Source: Prevotella sp.
GTDB taxonomy: Bacteria; Bacteroidota; Bacteroidia; Bacteroidales; Bacteroidaceae
Reading direction: 5' to 3'
Length of the DNA stretch: 54,902 bases
Assembly: GCA_017619755.1 (NCBI GenBank)
Contig: JAFZRU010000024.1
Location: 1 to 54,902 of the forward strand
The notes beneath the pieces are model-generated. The model searched no databases, was not told where the DNA came from, and saw only the letters and a program-made list of their open reading frames with translations. The translations under genes and the position numbers were made by a program. Shown one piece after another: positions 44,747 through 52,762 of the stretch (the stretch's first letter is position 1; the number at the start of each line of letters is the position of its first letter).

Positions 44747-44754
44747 CAAAGTTA
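44747..44754 (-). promoter_or_regulatory. -7 box for the Y RNA-TROVE transcript (TAACTTTG)
   Basis: TAnnTTTG on the minus strand about 46 nt before the 5' helix of RNA 1. No other -7-like element was seen between the RNAs and the TROVE ATG, so one transcript may carry all three. Confidence 0.6.
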
Positions 44755-44833
44755 TGATACAGCTACGCAATGTTTCTGCGTAATAGAATTTTTTTTGAGA
44801 TTTCGCGAAAAATTGTGTCCTGTACAGAAGGAT

Positions 44834-45054
44834 TTTGTGCAAAGACAGCCTGAAAGGCCAACGAGATACCAGCTCAGGGCAACGCCCTGGGTTAATGGTA
44901 AATAACGGAGTAGATTGCGCCCTGCAAGGGCAAAAGCACTATGACAGCTATAAGGCTTTTGCCCTTGCAGGGCGATAATTGGCTCACCCTCTTCCCCGGG
45001 GCGTTGCCCTGGGCTGATTGCTTTTGGCCTTTCAGGCCGTTTTCAACCGCACAG
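44834..45054. repeat. ~221-bp nested palindromic element, copy 2
   Basis: Same three nested arms as 40979-41196 with scattered substitutions and small indels. It lies outside the Y RNA promoter. The two copies bracket the ATPase, TROVE and Y RNA genes. Confidence 0.8.
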
Positions 45055-45061
45055 GATGAAA

Positions 45062-45081
45062 AATTCTCTAATTCTTGATAA
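45062..45081 (-). repeat. Intergenic motif TTATCAAGAATTAGAGAATT
   Basis: Minus-strand copy of the motif at 8831-8850, just beyond the nested palindrome. Confidence 0.45.
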
Positions 45082-45104
45082 AAAACTTGAACAAATAAAA
45101 ATGA

Positions 45105-46715
45105 TTACCACTCAGGCGATTGCTGGAAAGTGAGGCGCTCCCCTGTTGAGGGATGTGTGAAGGAAATTTTGGCGGCATGCAGGAAGAGCCTTTTGTCGGC
45201 GGTGCCGTAAAGCGGGTCGCCCTTGATGGGAATGGACAGCCCTTCCTGATGTGCGCAATGCACACGAAGCTGGTGGGTGCGCCCTGTGTGGGGATGGAGC
45301 ATCACGGTCTGCTCGTCAAGCATCTCATAATGCGTGACGGCAGCTTTACCATACATACGATCCACCACCTGACGAGGCCGGTCGAGCGGGTCGGGACGTA
45401 ATGGCAGGTTGATGATGCCGTTACGCGGCTTGTCCTTGGGCAAAGGTCTCTCCAACACCGCCACGTAGGTCTTTTCCACGGAGCGGTTGTTGAACTGCGC
45501 CTGCAGTCTCTGATGCACCCATTTTGTCTTCGCCACGACCATCAACCCCGAGGTGTCCATATCGAGGCGGTGCACAATGAGCGGGCCGTCGGCTCCGGGG
45601 CAGTGCTCACTAACGAAGTCATACACGGAATGCGCCCCACCCTTCCCCGGTACGGCGAGCATACCGTGTGGCTTGCACACCACCATAAGCCATTGGTCCT
45701 CGAAGACGATGGACGGCTCCGCCTCCACCGGCACCCCCACGGAGGTTTCCTCCACGTCGAGCCCTTGCAGCATGTGCTGCAAGATGAGCAGGCACTTCCC
45801 CCGACACGCAGGATAGAAAGCCCCATGCCGCCTCACCTCGCCAGTTGGCGACGACCCCCACCAGAACTCCGCCATGCACTTGGGTTTGAGGTGATGCTTG
45901 TAGGCATATTGCAGCAGCTTGGGGGCGCAGCACTCACCGGCGCCGGCCGGTGGCACTTTCTCCGCCGTCTGTGCGAAGATGTCGGTGAGCGAGCGCTCCT
46001 CCCCTCTTTCATTCAGCATGCGGAACTGGTCGAAAAGCCACTGTTGGAGAGCCTCGGACCTCTCTTTTCTCATGGCCTTCAGCCGTGCGATGGCATCGTC
46101 CATCACCTTCAAGGTCTCCTCCTGTTGTGCGATGTCGCTGTCATGCCGCTTTCTCAACCGTTTCAACTCGGCCTTCATCCACTGGCTCTCCCGCAGCATT
46201 TCCTCTTTGGTCATGGTGGAGGCAACGACCCCATCCCTCATGGCATCGCGCCTTTGCTTGGCCACCTCCATCTGCACCTTCCAAGCCTCCATTTCAGTAT
46301 CCTTGGTGGCCTTCATCTCCTTGATGCGGCACAACAATTCCTCCCTCTCCGGACTTTGCTCGATGAGGGTCACTTGATGGTTGAGTTGGGTGATTTCCGC
46401 CTCTTCGCGTTTGAAATAGCCGTCGGGTTGCTGGAAGTCAAAGACGGGCGGCACGAAATAGTTCCAGTCGTTGCGGTTGGCCAACAGCCCAGAGAAAGCG
46501 GCGAGGTATGCGGGAGCACCCCGGCCATCCTCCACGACAAGGACGCCGAACATCTTCCCATGGTCGGCGTCCTCCCTCCACTCCTTGCACTCCCCGATGT
46601 GCCTCATCACCTCCTCTGCGGCGGAGATGCACAACGGGTGCGGCTCATACCCCATAGGATTGTTCATCCTCGTGGGGAAGGGTGTTGGGCATGCAAGCGG
46701 ATGGAGGCGGTCCAT
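45105..46715 (-). CDS. RluA family pseudouridine synthase with long N-terminal extension
   Basis: 536 residues. The C-terminal ~200 residues are the RluA catalytic domain: FEDQWLMVVCKPHGMLAVPG, then HRLDMDTSGLMVVAKT near residue 385 with the catalytic Asp, and HPHTGRTHQLRVHCAH. It isomerises uridine in rRNA or tRNA. The first ~320 residues contain a coiled coil (about 100-210) and a Cys/Trp-containing segment; long versions of this kind occur in Bacteroidales. The start is 7 nt after the glycosidase stop, so it appears to end a carbohydrate-related operon, which is odd for an RNA enzyme. Confidence 0.9.
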   Translation of the reverse strand: MDRLHPLACPTPFPTRMNNPMGYEPHPLCISAAEEVMRHIGECKEWREDADHGKMFGVLVVEDGRGAPAYLAAFSGLLANRNDWNYFVPPVFDFQQPDGYFKREEAEITQLNHQVTLIEQSPEREELLCRIKEMKATKDTEMEAWKVQMEVAKQRRDAMRDGVVASTMTKEEMLRESQWMKAELKRLRKRHDSDIAQQEETLKVMDDAIARLKAMRKERSEALQQWLFDQFRMLNERGEERSLTDIFAQTAEKVPPAGAGECCAPKLLQYAYKHHLKPKCMAEFWWGSSPTGEVRRHGAFYPACRGKCLLILQHMLQGLDVEETSVGVPVEAEPSIVFEDQWLMVVCKPHGMLAVPGKGGAHSVYDFVSEHCPGADGPLIVHRLDMDTSGLMVVAKTKWVHQRLQAQFNNRSVEKTYVAVLERPLPKDKPRNGIINLPLRPDPLDRPRQVVDRMYGKAAVTHYEMLDEQTVMLHPHTGRTHQLRVHCAHQEGLSIPIKGDPLYGTADKRLFLHAAKISFTHPSTGERLTFQQSPEW

Positions 46716-46722
46716 GGCAGCG

Positions 46723-49701
46723 TCAGTTGGTGAGCGTCACCGCCATCAACCCTATCACCACGTCGTTGGAGAGCGTTCGCAAAGTAAGTCTTTTGAGGCG
46801 CTTTCTCGGATTGAGCGGCATTTTGAGAATTTCAGCCGCCCCACAGTCGATGACCCTTGGCTCCGCACTGTCGGGGTTTCCCGGCACGGAGTTGTTGAAA
46901 CTCCCCACCTTGACCACCTCGCTGATGTTTCTCGACACCTTTCCGCTTCCCAAATGCACGCGGTAAGGTCTCAGCGGTGCAGCAGAGAAAGCCAGTCCGT
47001 CGAGGTAGTAGTCCTGCTCGATGGGACACCAGTTGATGGGGTTGACCAAATGGAGGGTGTCGGCGGTGTGGTCGCTGTATTCCACGACGACGATGCCGTT
47101 GTCGATGCGGCTCTGCATATTGTTGGTGCTACCGGCGAGCAGGAGGCATGCATACGACGCCTTCCCCTTGAGTTTGATGGTGACGCTCTCCGGGTAGTTG
47201 TCCCACAGCGAGGTGTAGATGATGTTGGGGCCTTCAGCCGGTGAGCGGAACGAGACGCCCAGTCCGGTGTCAAACATCCCCTCAACGATTTTCTCCCTAA
47301 AGCCGTCGTCCTCGATGTGTGCGGTGCGGTCGGGCAGGCACCATTGCCCTATGCCCTGCTTGGGCAGTTGCAGCGTGGTGTATGGGGGTCTTGGCGAGAG
47401 GTATTCGTTGCGGAAGATGTCGTCCACGTTGGCGTTGAAGAGCTTGCTCAGGTCGATGGATGTCTGTAGGGTTCCTTCGATGAATTCTGCCAACCCCGCG
47501 AGGTCGATGTCCGTGTCGTCGTTGTTGACCCCGATGTACTCCACCGCCGACGGCTCCTCCTTCATCTCCCACTGGGCGAGGTCGGCGGTGATGGTCTGCT
47601 CGGTGGCGTTGGTGCCTTTGAAATCGACGAACTTCCCCTCTCCCAACCCCACTCTGACGATGATGTCGAGCGGTTGTGGGAAATGTTGGCTCACCTCGTA
47701 TATGAGGCGGTTTCCCTCTTTGCGGAAATGGTATTTGAGATAGGGCGTCTCGATTTCGGCATCGCTCCACTCGTCGGGCAACGAGTACTGTATGTAGCAC
47801 CTGTCATTGAGGGCGTCGGGCCTGATGCCGAAAAGTCCGTTGACGATGGCCCTGGCGGAGATGCCGATGTTGTCGCCAAAGTCGCGGTAAGCCTCGCTCC
47901 GTGCCTTGTCGTAATAACTGATTTGTCCGAAATTACCCGGACAAGCACCGAGAAACATGCCGTCGAGGATGTCGCTCTTGAGCAGTCGGAAGCCCTCGTT
48001 GCGCCTCCCGGCGATGAAATAGGCCAGGGCCATGTTCATCACCTCCTCATGTGCCACGTTGTTGGTGCTCCAATCGTAGGGAAGCCAGTCGGTGGTGCTG
48101 AGCGTATAAAGATGCGCCCCCTCCTCTGCCACGAGTTGTCCGTTTCCGTCCCATTCCACGGGGATGTGCGGGAAATGGCTGTCGGCGTATCTTGTGGCCT
48201 CCCAGGCCTGGCGGTGGGAGCATGCGCCGCAGTCGATGGGGGTGTAGATGGTCCACAGGGCCGCACTGGTGTGCAGCCTCTTCAGCCCCATGAGGTCCTG
48301 GTACTCCGCCCAGTGTCCTTCGTCACCCATCCACAGCCTTTGGTTCATCGCCGACAAGATGGCCTCCGCCTCCTTGCGGTAAGGCTCGGGGTTCTCTCCA
48401 ATGAGTTCTGCTATCCTGGCAGCGAGGAGGTTGCCCCTGTAGTTGTAGGCCGACGAATGTGTCACCGCCCCGCCATTGTAATAGAGTGCGTCGCTGGCCC
48501 AGATGCAGCAATATGCGTCATAGAGGTGGTCGCCGTCGGGGTCGAAATTGCGCTTCTCCCATTCCAAGTGAAGTTTGATGACAGGCCACATCTTTCGCAT
48601 ATAGGCAGGGTCGGCGTCGTAACAGAAATGCCACAGCAGTTCGTCGATGTAGTTGAGGTTCATGTCATAGTGGCTCATCTTCTTGCTGTCGTTCGGCAAC
48701 CTGCAGATGTATCCGTTGCTGTACATTTGCGTACCCCATTTCTCTTCCGCCCGCGCCAGGTTGCGGACGCTGTCCTGCGAGGGGTGCGGTATGACAGGCG
48801 GCACGTCGGTGACCATGCTCTTGGCGTAAGCGTCGAAATGCGAGCGTGCGCGGTCGCCCCATCCCAAGACATCAGCCACGTAGGCCGCCCGCCATCCGGC
48901 GAGTGGCGTTCGCCATCCACAACATCCGTGAAGCCAGGTCTGTCCGTCCCACAATCCGTCGGCGGCGGCAGCAAGACTGGCGCCGAGGGTGTTGATGTAG
49001 GGATCGGGGGTGCTGATTTTGAGGTGTGACACAAGTTCCTGCCTGTACGCCTCCTCCTGAGCGAAACGTTGCTCGCCGAGGGTATCCACGACGAGCTGCC
49101 TCTCTGGCGTGAGCAGGATGTAGGTGTCGCTGTCGTTGACCCACGTGAGGGTTTGCAGAGGCAGTCCGGCGGCCTCGAAGCTGCTTCGTGGCTCCAAGCC
49201 GTAGTCACCCTCGCGTGTCATCTTGGTCTTTTTCAACTTCTTCGCCACGACGTGCATGGCGGGCGGGTCGAGGAAGCCCTCGGTGTGCAATTTCCAAATC
49301 GCCCCCTCCTCCTTGAAAGTGGCCATGGCGGTGATGGTCACCTGACCTCCGAGCCACCCGTCGTCGCCCAAGGTGTAGGTGCGCTGCCCTCCCTCGTATC
49401 GTGCCTCGCAGAAGGTGGTGGAGTCGAGCGGCTGCAACTGCCCATTGCTTTCCATGAGGAAGCAGATGTTGAGGCTGTTGTCCCTGTCGTAGGAGGCGAA
49501 GACGGGTCGGTCGCTGGTCTCCAGCCTCTGCCGGGTGTAGGCCCCATAGAGCGCCCGTGTATATCTGTTGTTGCCGTTGACACATACGATTTGCCCTTGG
49601 TCGGGGTAGTAGTTCATTGTCCGGGAGGCTTTTTTCCCGTTGTCTCCGGCCATGCATGGCGTGGCGAGTGCCAAGGCCACGGTGATGAGAAGGAAGGTCA
49701 T
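46723..49701 (-). CDS. Exported DUF4450-type, six-hairpin glycosidase-like protein
   Basis: 992 residues with a signal peptide (about 1-18, TPCMA). The N-terminal beta region is followed by an alpha/alpha barrel with the many Trp, Tyr and acidic residues usual in six-hairpin glycosidases (e.g. YDMNLNYIDELLWHFCYD, EWEKRNFDPDGDHLYDAYC, WASDALYYNGG). I assign it to the DUF4450 type with moderate confidence; substrate unknown. The neighbouring CE2-like esterase, 31 nt upstream, suggests joint attack on an acetylated polysaccharide. Confidence 0.75.
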   Translation of the reverse strand: MTFLLITVALALATPCMAGDNGKKASRTMNYYPDQGQIVCVNGNNRYTRALYGAYTRQRLETSDRPVFASYDRDNSLNICFLMESNGQLQPLDSTTFCEARYEGGQRTYTLGDDGWLGGQVTITAMATFKEEGAIWKLHTEGFLDPPAMHVVAKKLKKTKMTREGDYGLEPRSSFEAAGLPLQTLTWVNDSDTYILLTPERQLVVDTLGEQRFAQEEAYRQELVSHLKISTPDPYINTLGASLAAAADGLWDGQTWLHGCCGWRTPLAGWRAAYVADVLGWGDRARSHFDAYAKSMVTDVPPVIPHPSQDSVRNLARAEEKWGTQMYSNGYICRLPNDSKKMSHYDMNLNYIDELLWHFCYDADPAYMRKMWPVIKLHLEWEKRNFDPDGDHLYDAYCCIWASDALYYNGGAVTHSSAYNYRGNLLAARIAELIGENPEPYRKEAEAILSAMNQRLWMGDEGHWAEYQDLMGLKRLHTSAALWTIYTPIDCGACSHRQAWEATRYADSHFPHIPVEWDGNGQLVAEEGAHLYTLSTTDWLPYDWSTNNVAHEEVMNMALAYFIAGRRNEGFRLLKSDILDGMFLGACPGNFGQISYYDKARSEAYRDFGDNIGISARAIVNGLFGIRPDALNDRCYIQYSLPDEWSDAEIETPYLKYHFRKEGNRLIYEVSQHFPQPLDIIVRVGLGEGKFVDFKGTNATEQTITADLAQWEMKEEPSAVEYIGVNNDDTDIDLAGLAEFIEGTLQTSIDLSKLFNANVDDIFRNEYLSPRPPYTTLQLPKQGIGQWCLPDRTAHIEDDGFREKIVEGMFDTGLGVSFRSPAEGPNIIYTSLWDNYPESVTIKLKGKASYACLLLAGSTNNMQSRIDNGIVVVEYSDHTADTLHLVNPINWCPIEQDYYLDGLAFSAAPLRPYRVHLGSGKVSRNISEVVKVGSFNNSVPGNPDSAEPRVIDCGAAEILKMPLNPRKRLKRLTLRTLSNDVVIGLMAVTLTN

Positions 49702-49732
49702 GTCGTTGGTGTGGAAAGTTGATATGTGGCGG

Positions 49733-50833
49733 TCACTCCACCACCTTGTCGGTGAGTTCCCAGCCCATGATGGCCGAGATTTGTGGTATGAGGGCCATGG
49801 CTATCTTGCGCTGCCCTTGGTAGTTGGGATGCCAGTCGGCGCCCATGTCACGCTCCACGGTGACCATGTCGTCGAGGGGGTTGGCCATATACACGCCGGG
49901 CATGCCAGCCACGCGCTCCCGCAGGAGTTGGAGGGCTGCCTTGAGATATCGACTGGTCGAGTGTGGTGTGATGCAAAGCACCTTTGCCGCTGGATAGTGG
50001 CTCTTGATGGTCTCAATCATCTTCACGTAGGCGCCCACGTATTGCTCGTCGGTGGGAATGGCCACGGGGGAGAAATCGTTGGTACCAAGGTTGATGAAGA
50101 CGAGCTGCGGGGTGTAAAAGCTGAAATCGTAGGGTTGCGTGCCATGGTCGTCGAAAATCTGCGTGAAGCGTGAGGACATGTTGACATCGGAGAGTTGCTT
50201 GACGTCGCCCCAGTTGCGCACCATTCCCTGGCCGGAATGGGCGGTGAGGGCGTAGTCGGCGTCGAAATAACGTGCCAGGATGCAACCGTATGCCTTGTCG
50301 CAATTCTCTGTCTCCAACTTGAAGGGGTCGTTGGCCTTGTCGCTTTCCGTTCCGTATCCGCAGGTGTATGAGTCGCCATAGACCTCTATCATGCGTTGCT
50401 TGCGCTCCACGGCTTTCAAAGTGCCGTTGGTCGCCAGTTCCACGCGGTGGATGGTGGTGCACCCGTACTGTCCCTCGGTGCATTTTTGCAGCTTCAGCCG
50501 GTGTGTGCCTTTTGCAAGTTTCTCCGCCAGGATGATGCGTTGGGGGGTGCCGCCCTCGATGAGTAGTTTTCGCACCCATTTCCCGTCGATGAACAGGTTG
50601 TGCCATGATGCGCCGGCGTCGGAGGCGAAGATGGCGAAGGTTCCTCCGGTGAAGTCGGTCTGCAGATAGACGCCGGTCCAGTCGTAGCTCACCGAACCGT
50701 CGGCACCGGTGCTCACCCTTCCGGTGTACGTGATGCCGGGGTCGTTGGCGGGCAGTGTCTTCACATTGGCTGCTTGCACGGGGTGGGTGAACAGCAAGAG
50801 CAGCGCGAAGGTGATGGTGTGAATGGTTTTCAT
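49733..50833 (-). CDS. SGNH carbohydrate esterase, CE2-like
   Basis: 366 residues. Signal peptide about 1-21. An N-terminal jelly-roll domain (about 30-140) precedes an SGNH hydrolase domain with GDSYTCG (nucleophile Ser near 154), Asn of the GTND block and DWHPN near 332 (Asp and His of the triad). This two-domain order is that of CE2 acetyl esterases, which deacetylate plant polysaccharides. The start overlaps the stop of the upstream gene by 4 nt. Confidence 0.85.
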   Translation of the reverse strand: MKTIHTITFALLLLFTHPVQAANVKTLPANDPGITYTGRVSTGADGSVSYDWTGVYLQTDFTGGTFAIFASDAGASWHNLFIDGKWVRKLLIEGGTPQRIILAEKLAKGTHRLKLQKCTEGQYGCTTIHRVELATNGTLKAVERKQRMIEVYGDSYTCGYGTESDKANDPFKLETENCDKAYGCILARYFDADYALTAHSGQGMVRNWGDVKQLSDVNMSSRFTQIFDDHGTQPYDFSFYTPQLVFINLGTNDFSPVAIPTDEQYVGAYVKMIETIKSHYPAAKVLCITPHSTSRYLKAALQLLRERVAGMPGVYMANPLDDMVTVERDMGADWHPNYQGQRKIAMALIPQISAIMGWELTDKVVE

Positions 50834-52518
50834 AACAATGTATTCTCGTAATCGCTTATTTCTTCATTGATTTCCTCGATGTCGGGCTCATCGAGCCTTC
50901 CCGCTTTGAGACAGCGCTCGTAGTCGCCCATCTCCAGCATGGTATAGACGGGGAAGGGGCCTTTCGCTTTCAGCAGTTTGACGTATGGTTCCTCGCCGTC
51001 TTCGTCGTACATGCCGGTTTCCTCCAATCTCACCTTGCATCTCCAAATGGTACTTCCCACCTGCATGCAGAAACCAACAGAGGGGGAACGCCGCGAGATG
51101 ACTTCGGAGACGACATAATCTGCTGCGCGAAATACTTTGACACCATCGGGTTCCTGGTCTGATGGATCGTTTTCAATGTATTTTCTCCTCCCGCTTTCAA
51201 ACCAGGACATGGTGCTTGAGATTTTTATCCAGTCAAATGTGATGAAGAGAAAATCTACAAGACTGTCCAGATACATGTTGGAAGGCACTTGCAACAAGCG
51301 TTCCACCTTGTTCTTGGTTCCTTCCAGGTTGACCTTGAGGATGTATTTCTTCTGCTCCATGTCTTCGTTGAAGAGGTAGCATTCATCATCCTCGTCTTCC
51401 CAATCCTCATCGTCCTCGTCATTCTCATCATCCCAATCGTCATCGTCCTCGTCAACCTCGTCGTCATCAAGTTCTTCCCAGTCCTCGTCGAGATCGTCAT
51501 CATCATCCCAATCGTCATCATCCCAGTCATCCTCCTGGTCGTCCTTTTCGTCAAGTTCTTCTTTTTTGGCAAATTTCTCGAGATCGTTGATGAAGTCATC
51601 CATATTTTTCGGTAAGATTTCATTCAAGGTTTTCTTAGGGTCGCCCATGATTTTCTCCACCTCCTTGAGGTCTCTCACTTCGATGGCCGGTATGTCAACA
51701 TTCTTGTAGATGCGCCTGAGCATGGGCAGTGTCTCCTTGGCATGCACACATGCAAGGGTGTGCGCATAATGGGAAATGTTGGCCACATGCCCTCCCTCAA
51801 GGCCGATGTCGAGGCATCTTTGCAAGTAGTTGTTGATATGGTGCAACGCCTTGAGGCGCAAATCGGGTTCAAACTTATAGATGTATGCCAGAGCATCGAA
51901 AACGATGGGCTTGGCCATGGGGATGTATCCCGAGGAGTTGAGAAATTCCACCAGTTTTTCCATCTGGTTTTTTCCTATCTCGTAGATAATGGCAGTTCCC
52001 ACAAACTCGGTGCCTGTCAGATAAATGTAATTCAACACATCATATTTTTGCTTAAGCGTCTCCAACACGTCGTCGAGCATCTCGGTGAGATTGAAACGGG
52101 CGATGAGCCAGAATGCAGCAAAAAGGTGCTTGTTGTTTCTCTTCACACGGAAGACCTTGTTCTCGCCGAGCATGAAGGCCAAGTAGGTGTAGATGAAATT
52201 GTGGAGGTCGGCGACAAGCTGCCCACGCTCCAGTTTCTCCGCTTCACGGGCGGCCTGCTCGCACAGTTCCTTGATTTCAGAAAGGCGACTGAACGTGGCC
52301 AAGGGCTGCAGCCATTCGGCTATGGGATGGATCATGGAGGAGTAGTCTGGCAACTCGCAGGTGTGCCAATTTTCGTCAATGGCGCCTCCTATGTTCAAAT
52401 CGCCTTTAGCAATTCTCTCGAACACTTCCCGTTCTTCCTCGCTCATATCTTCAAATGTATCCTTTAGGTGCTGGAGCAAATCAAAGAACTCGTCCTCGTC
52501 CTTTTTCTTTTTTGACAT
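50830..52518 (-). CDS. Helical-repeat protein with acidic linker and PRiA4_ORF3-like domain
   Basis: 562 residues, no signal peptide. Residues 1 to about 300 are alpha-helical and TPR/HEAT-like. About 57 residues (near 320-378) consist almost only of Asp, Glu and Trp. The rest begins YILKVNLEGTKNKVERLLQV and resembles the plasmid pRiA4b ORF-3 domain, often seen in mobile-element passenger proteins. Function unknown; probably cytoplasmic. Its stop overlaps the esterase start (ATGA), so it is coupled to a secreted enzyme. Confidence 0.75.
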   Translation of the reverse strand: MSKKKKDEDEFFDLLQHLKDTFEDMSEEEREVFERIAKGDLNIGGAIDENWHTCELPDYSSMIHPIAEWLQPLATFSRLSEIKELCEQAAREAEKLERGQLVADLHNFIYTYLAFMLGENKVFRVKRNNKHLFAAFWLIARFNLTEMLDDVLETLKQKYDVLNYIYLTGTEFVGTAIIYEIGKNQMEKLVEFLNSSGYIPMAKPIVFDALAYIYKFEPDLRLKALHHINNYLQRCLDIGLEGGHVANISHYAHTLACVHAKETLPMLRRIYKNVDIPAIEVRDLKEVEKIMGDPKKTLNEILPKNMDDFINDLEKFAKKEELDEKDDQEDDWDDDDWDDDDDLDEDWEELDDDEVDEDDDDWDDENDEDDEDWEDEDDECYLFNEDMEQKKYILKVNLEGTKNKVERLLQVPSNMYLDSLVDFLFITFDWIKISSTMSWFESGRRKYIENDPSDQEPDGVKVFRAADYVVSEVISRRSPSVGFCMQVGSTIWRCKVRLEETGMYDEDGEEPYVKLLKAKGPFPVYTMLEMGDYERCLKAGRLDEPDIEEINEEISDYENTLL

Positions 52519-52549
52519 AATTAGGTGGTATTAATGAGTTTTTTCCTTG

Positions 52550-52557
52550 CAAAGATA
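52550..52557 (-). promoter_or_regulatory. -7 box (TATCTTTG) of the minus-strand operon 52518-45105
   Basis: TAnnTTTG, 31 nt before the ATG at 52518. Confidence 0.55.
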
Positions 52558-52749
52558 ATGTAAAAATTTGAGTTATCGAGACAAAAGGAAAGTTTTTCGT
52601 GATATACGTGTGAAAAAGTCAAATATGGTTGTCCACCTAAAGTTAAATCAGCAAAATCAGTTGTCCTTTTTCAGTCCAATCAGTTGTTAAAATAGGGTGT
52701 GAAAACGAAAAAAAACTTACTGATGTGTACTGCATATCATATTTTTTCC

Positions 52750-52757
52750 TAACTTTG
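52750..52757 (+). promoter_or_regulatory. -7 box (TAACTTTG) of the aspartyl protease gene
   Basis: TAnnTTTG ending only 5 nt before the ATG at 52763, implying a leaderless transcript. Confidence 0.55.
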
Positions 52758-52762
52758 TGCTT

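Larger units (their letters stand above)
44372..45104. other. Non-coding stretch with two RNA genes, promoter and palindrome
   Basis: No protein gene is seen. From the TROVE start outward: two tRNA-like Y RNA candidates (44416-44700), their -7 box (44747-44754), the second nested palindrome (44834-45054) and the TTATCAAG motif (45062-45081). Confidence 0.8.

Noticed and set aside
45513-46733. 406-codon plus-strand frame
   Set aside because: Antisense to the RluA family gene; His/Pro/Leu-rich shadow sequence.
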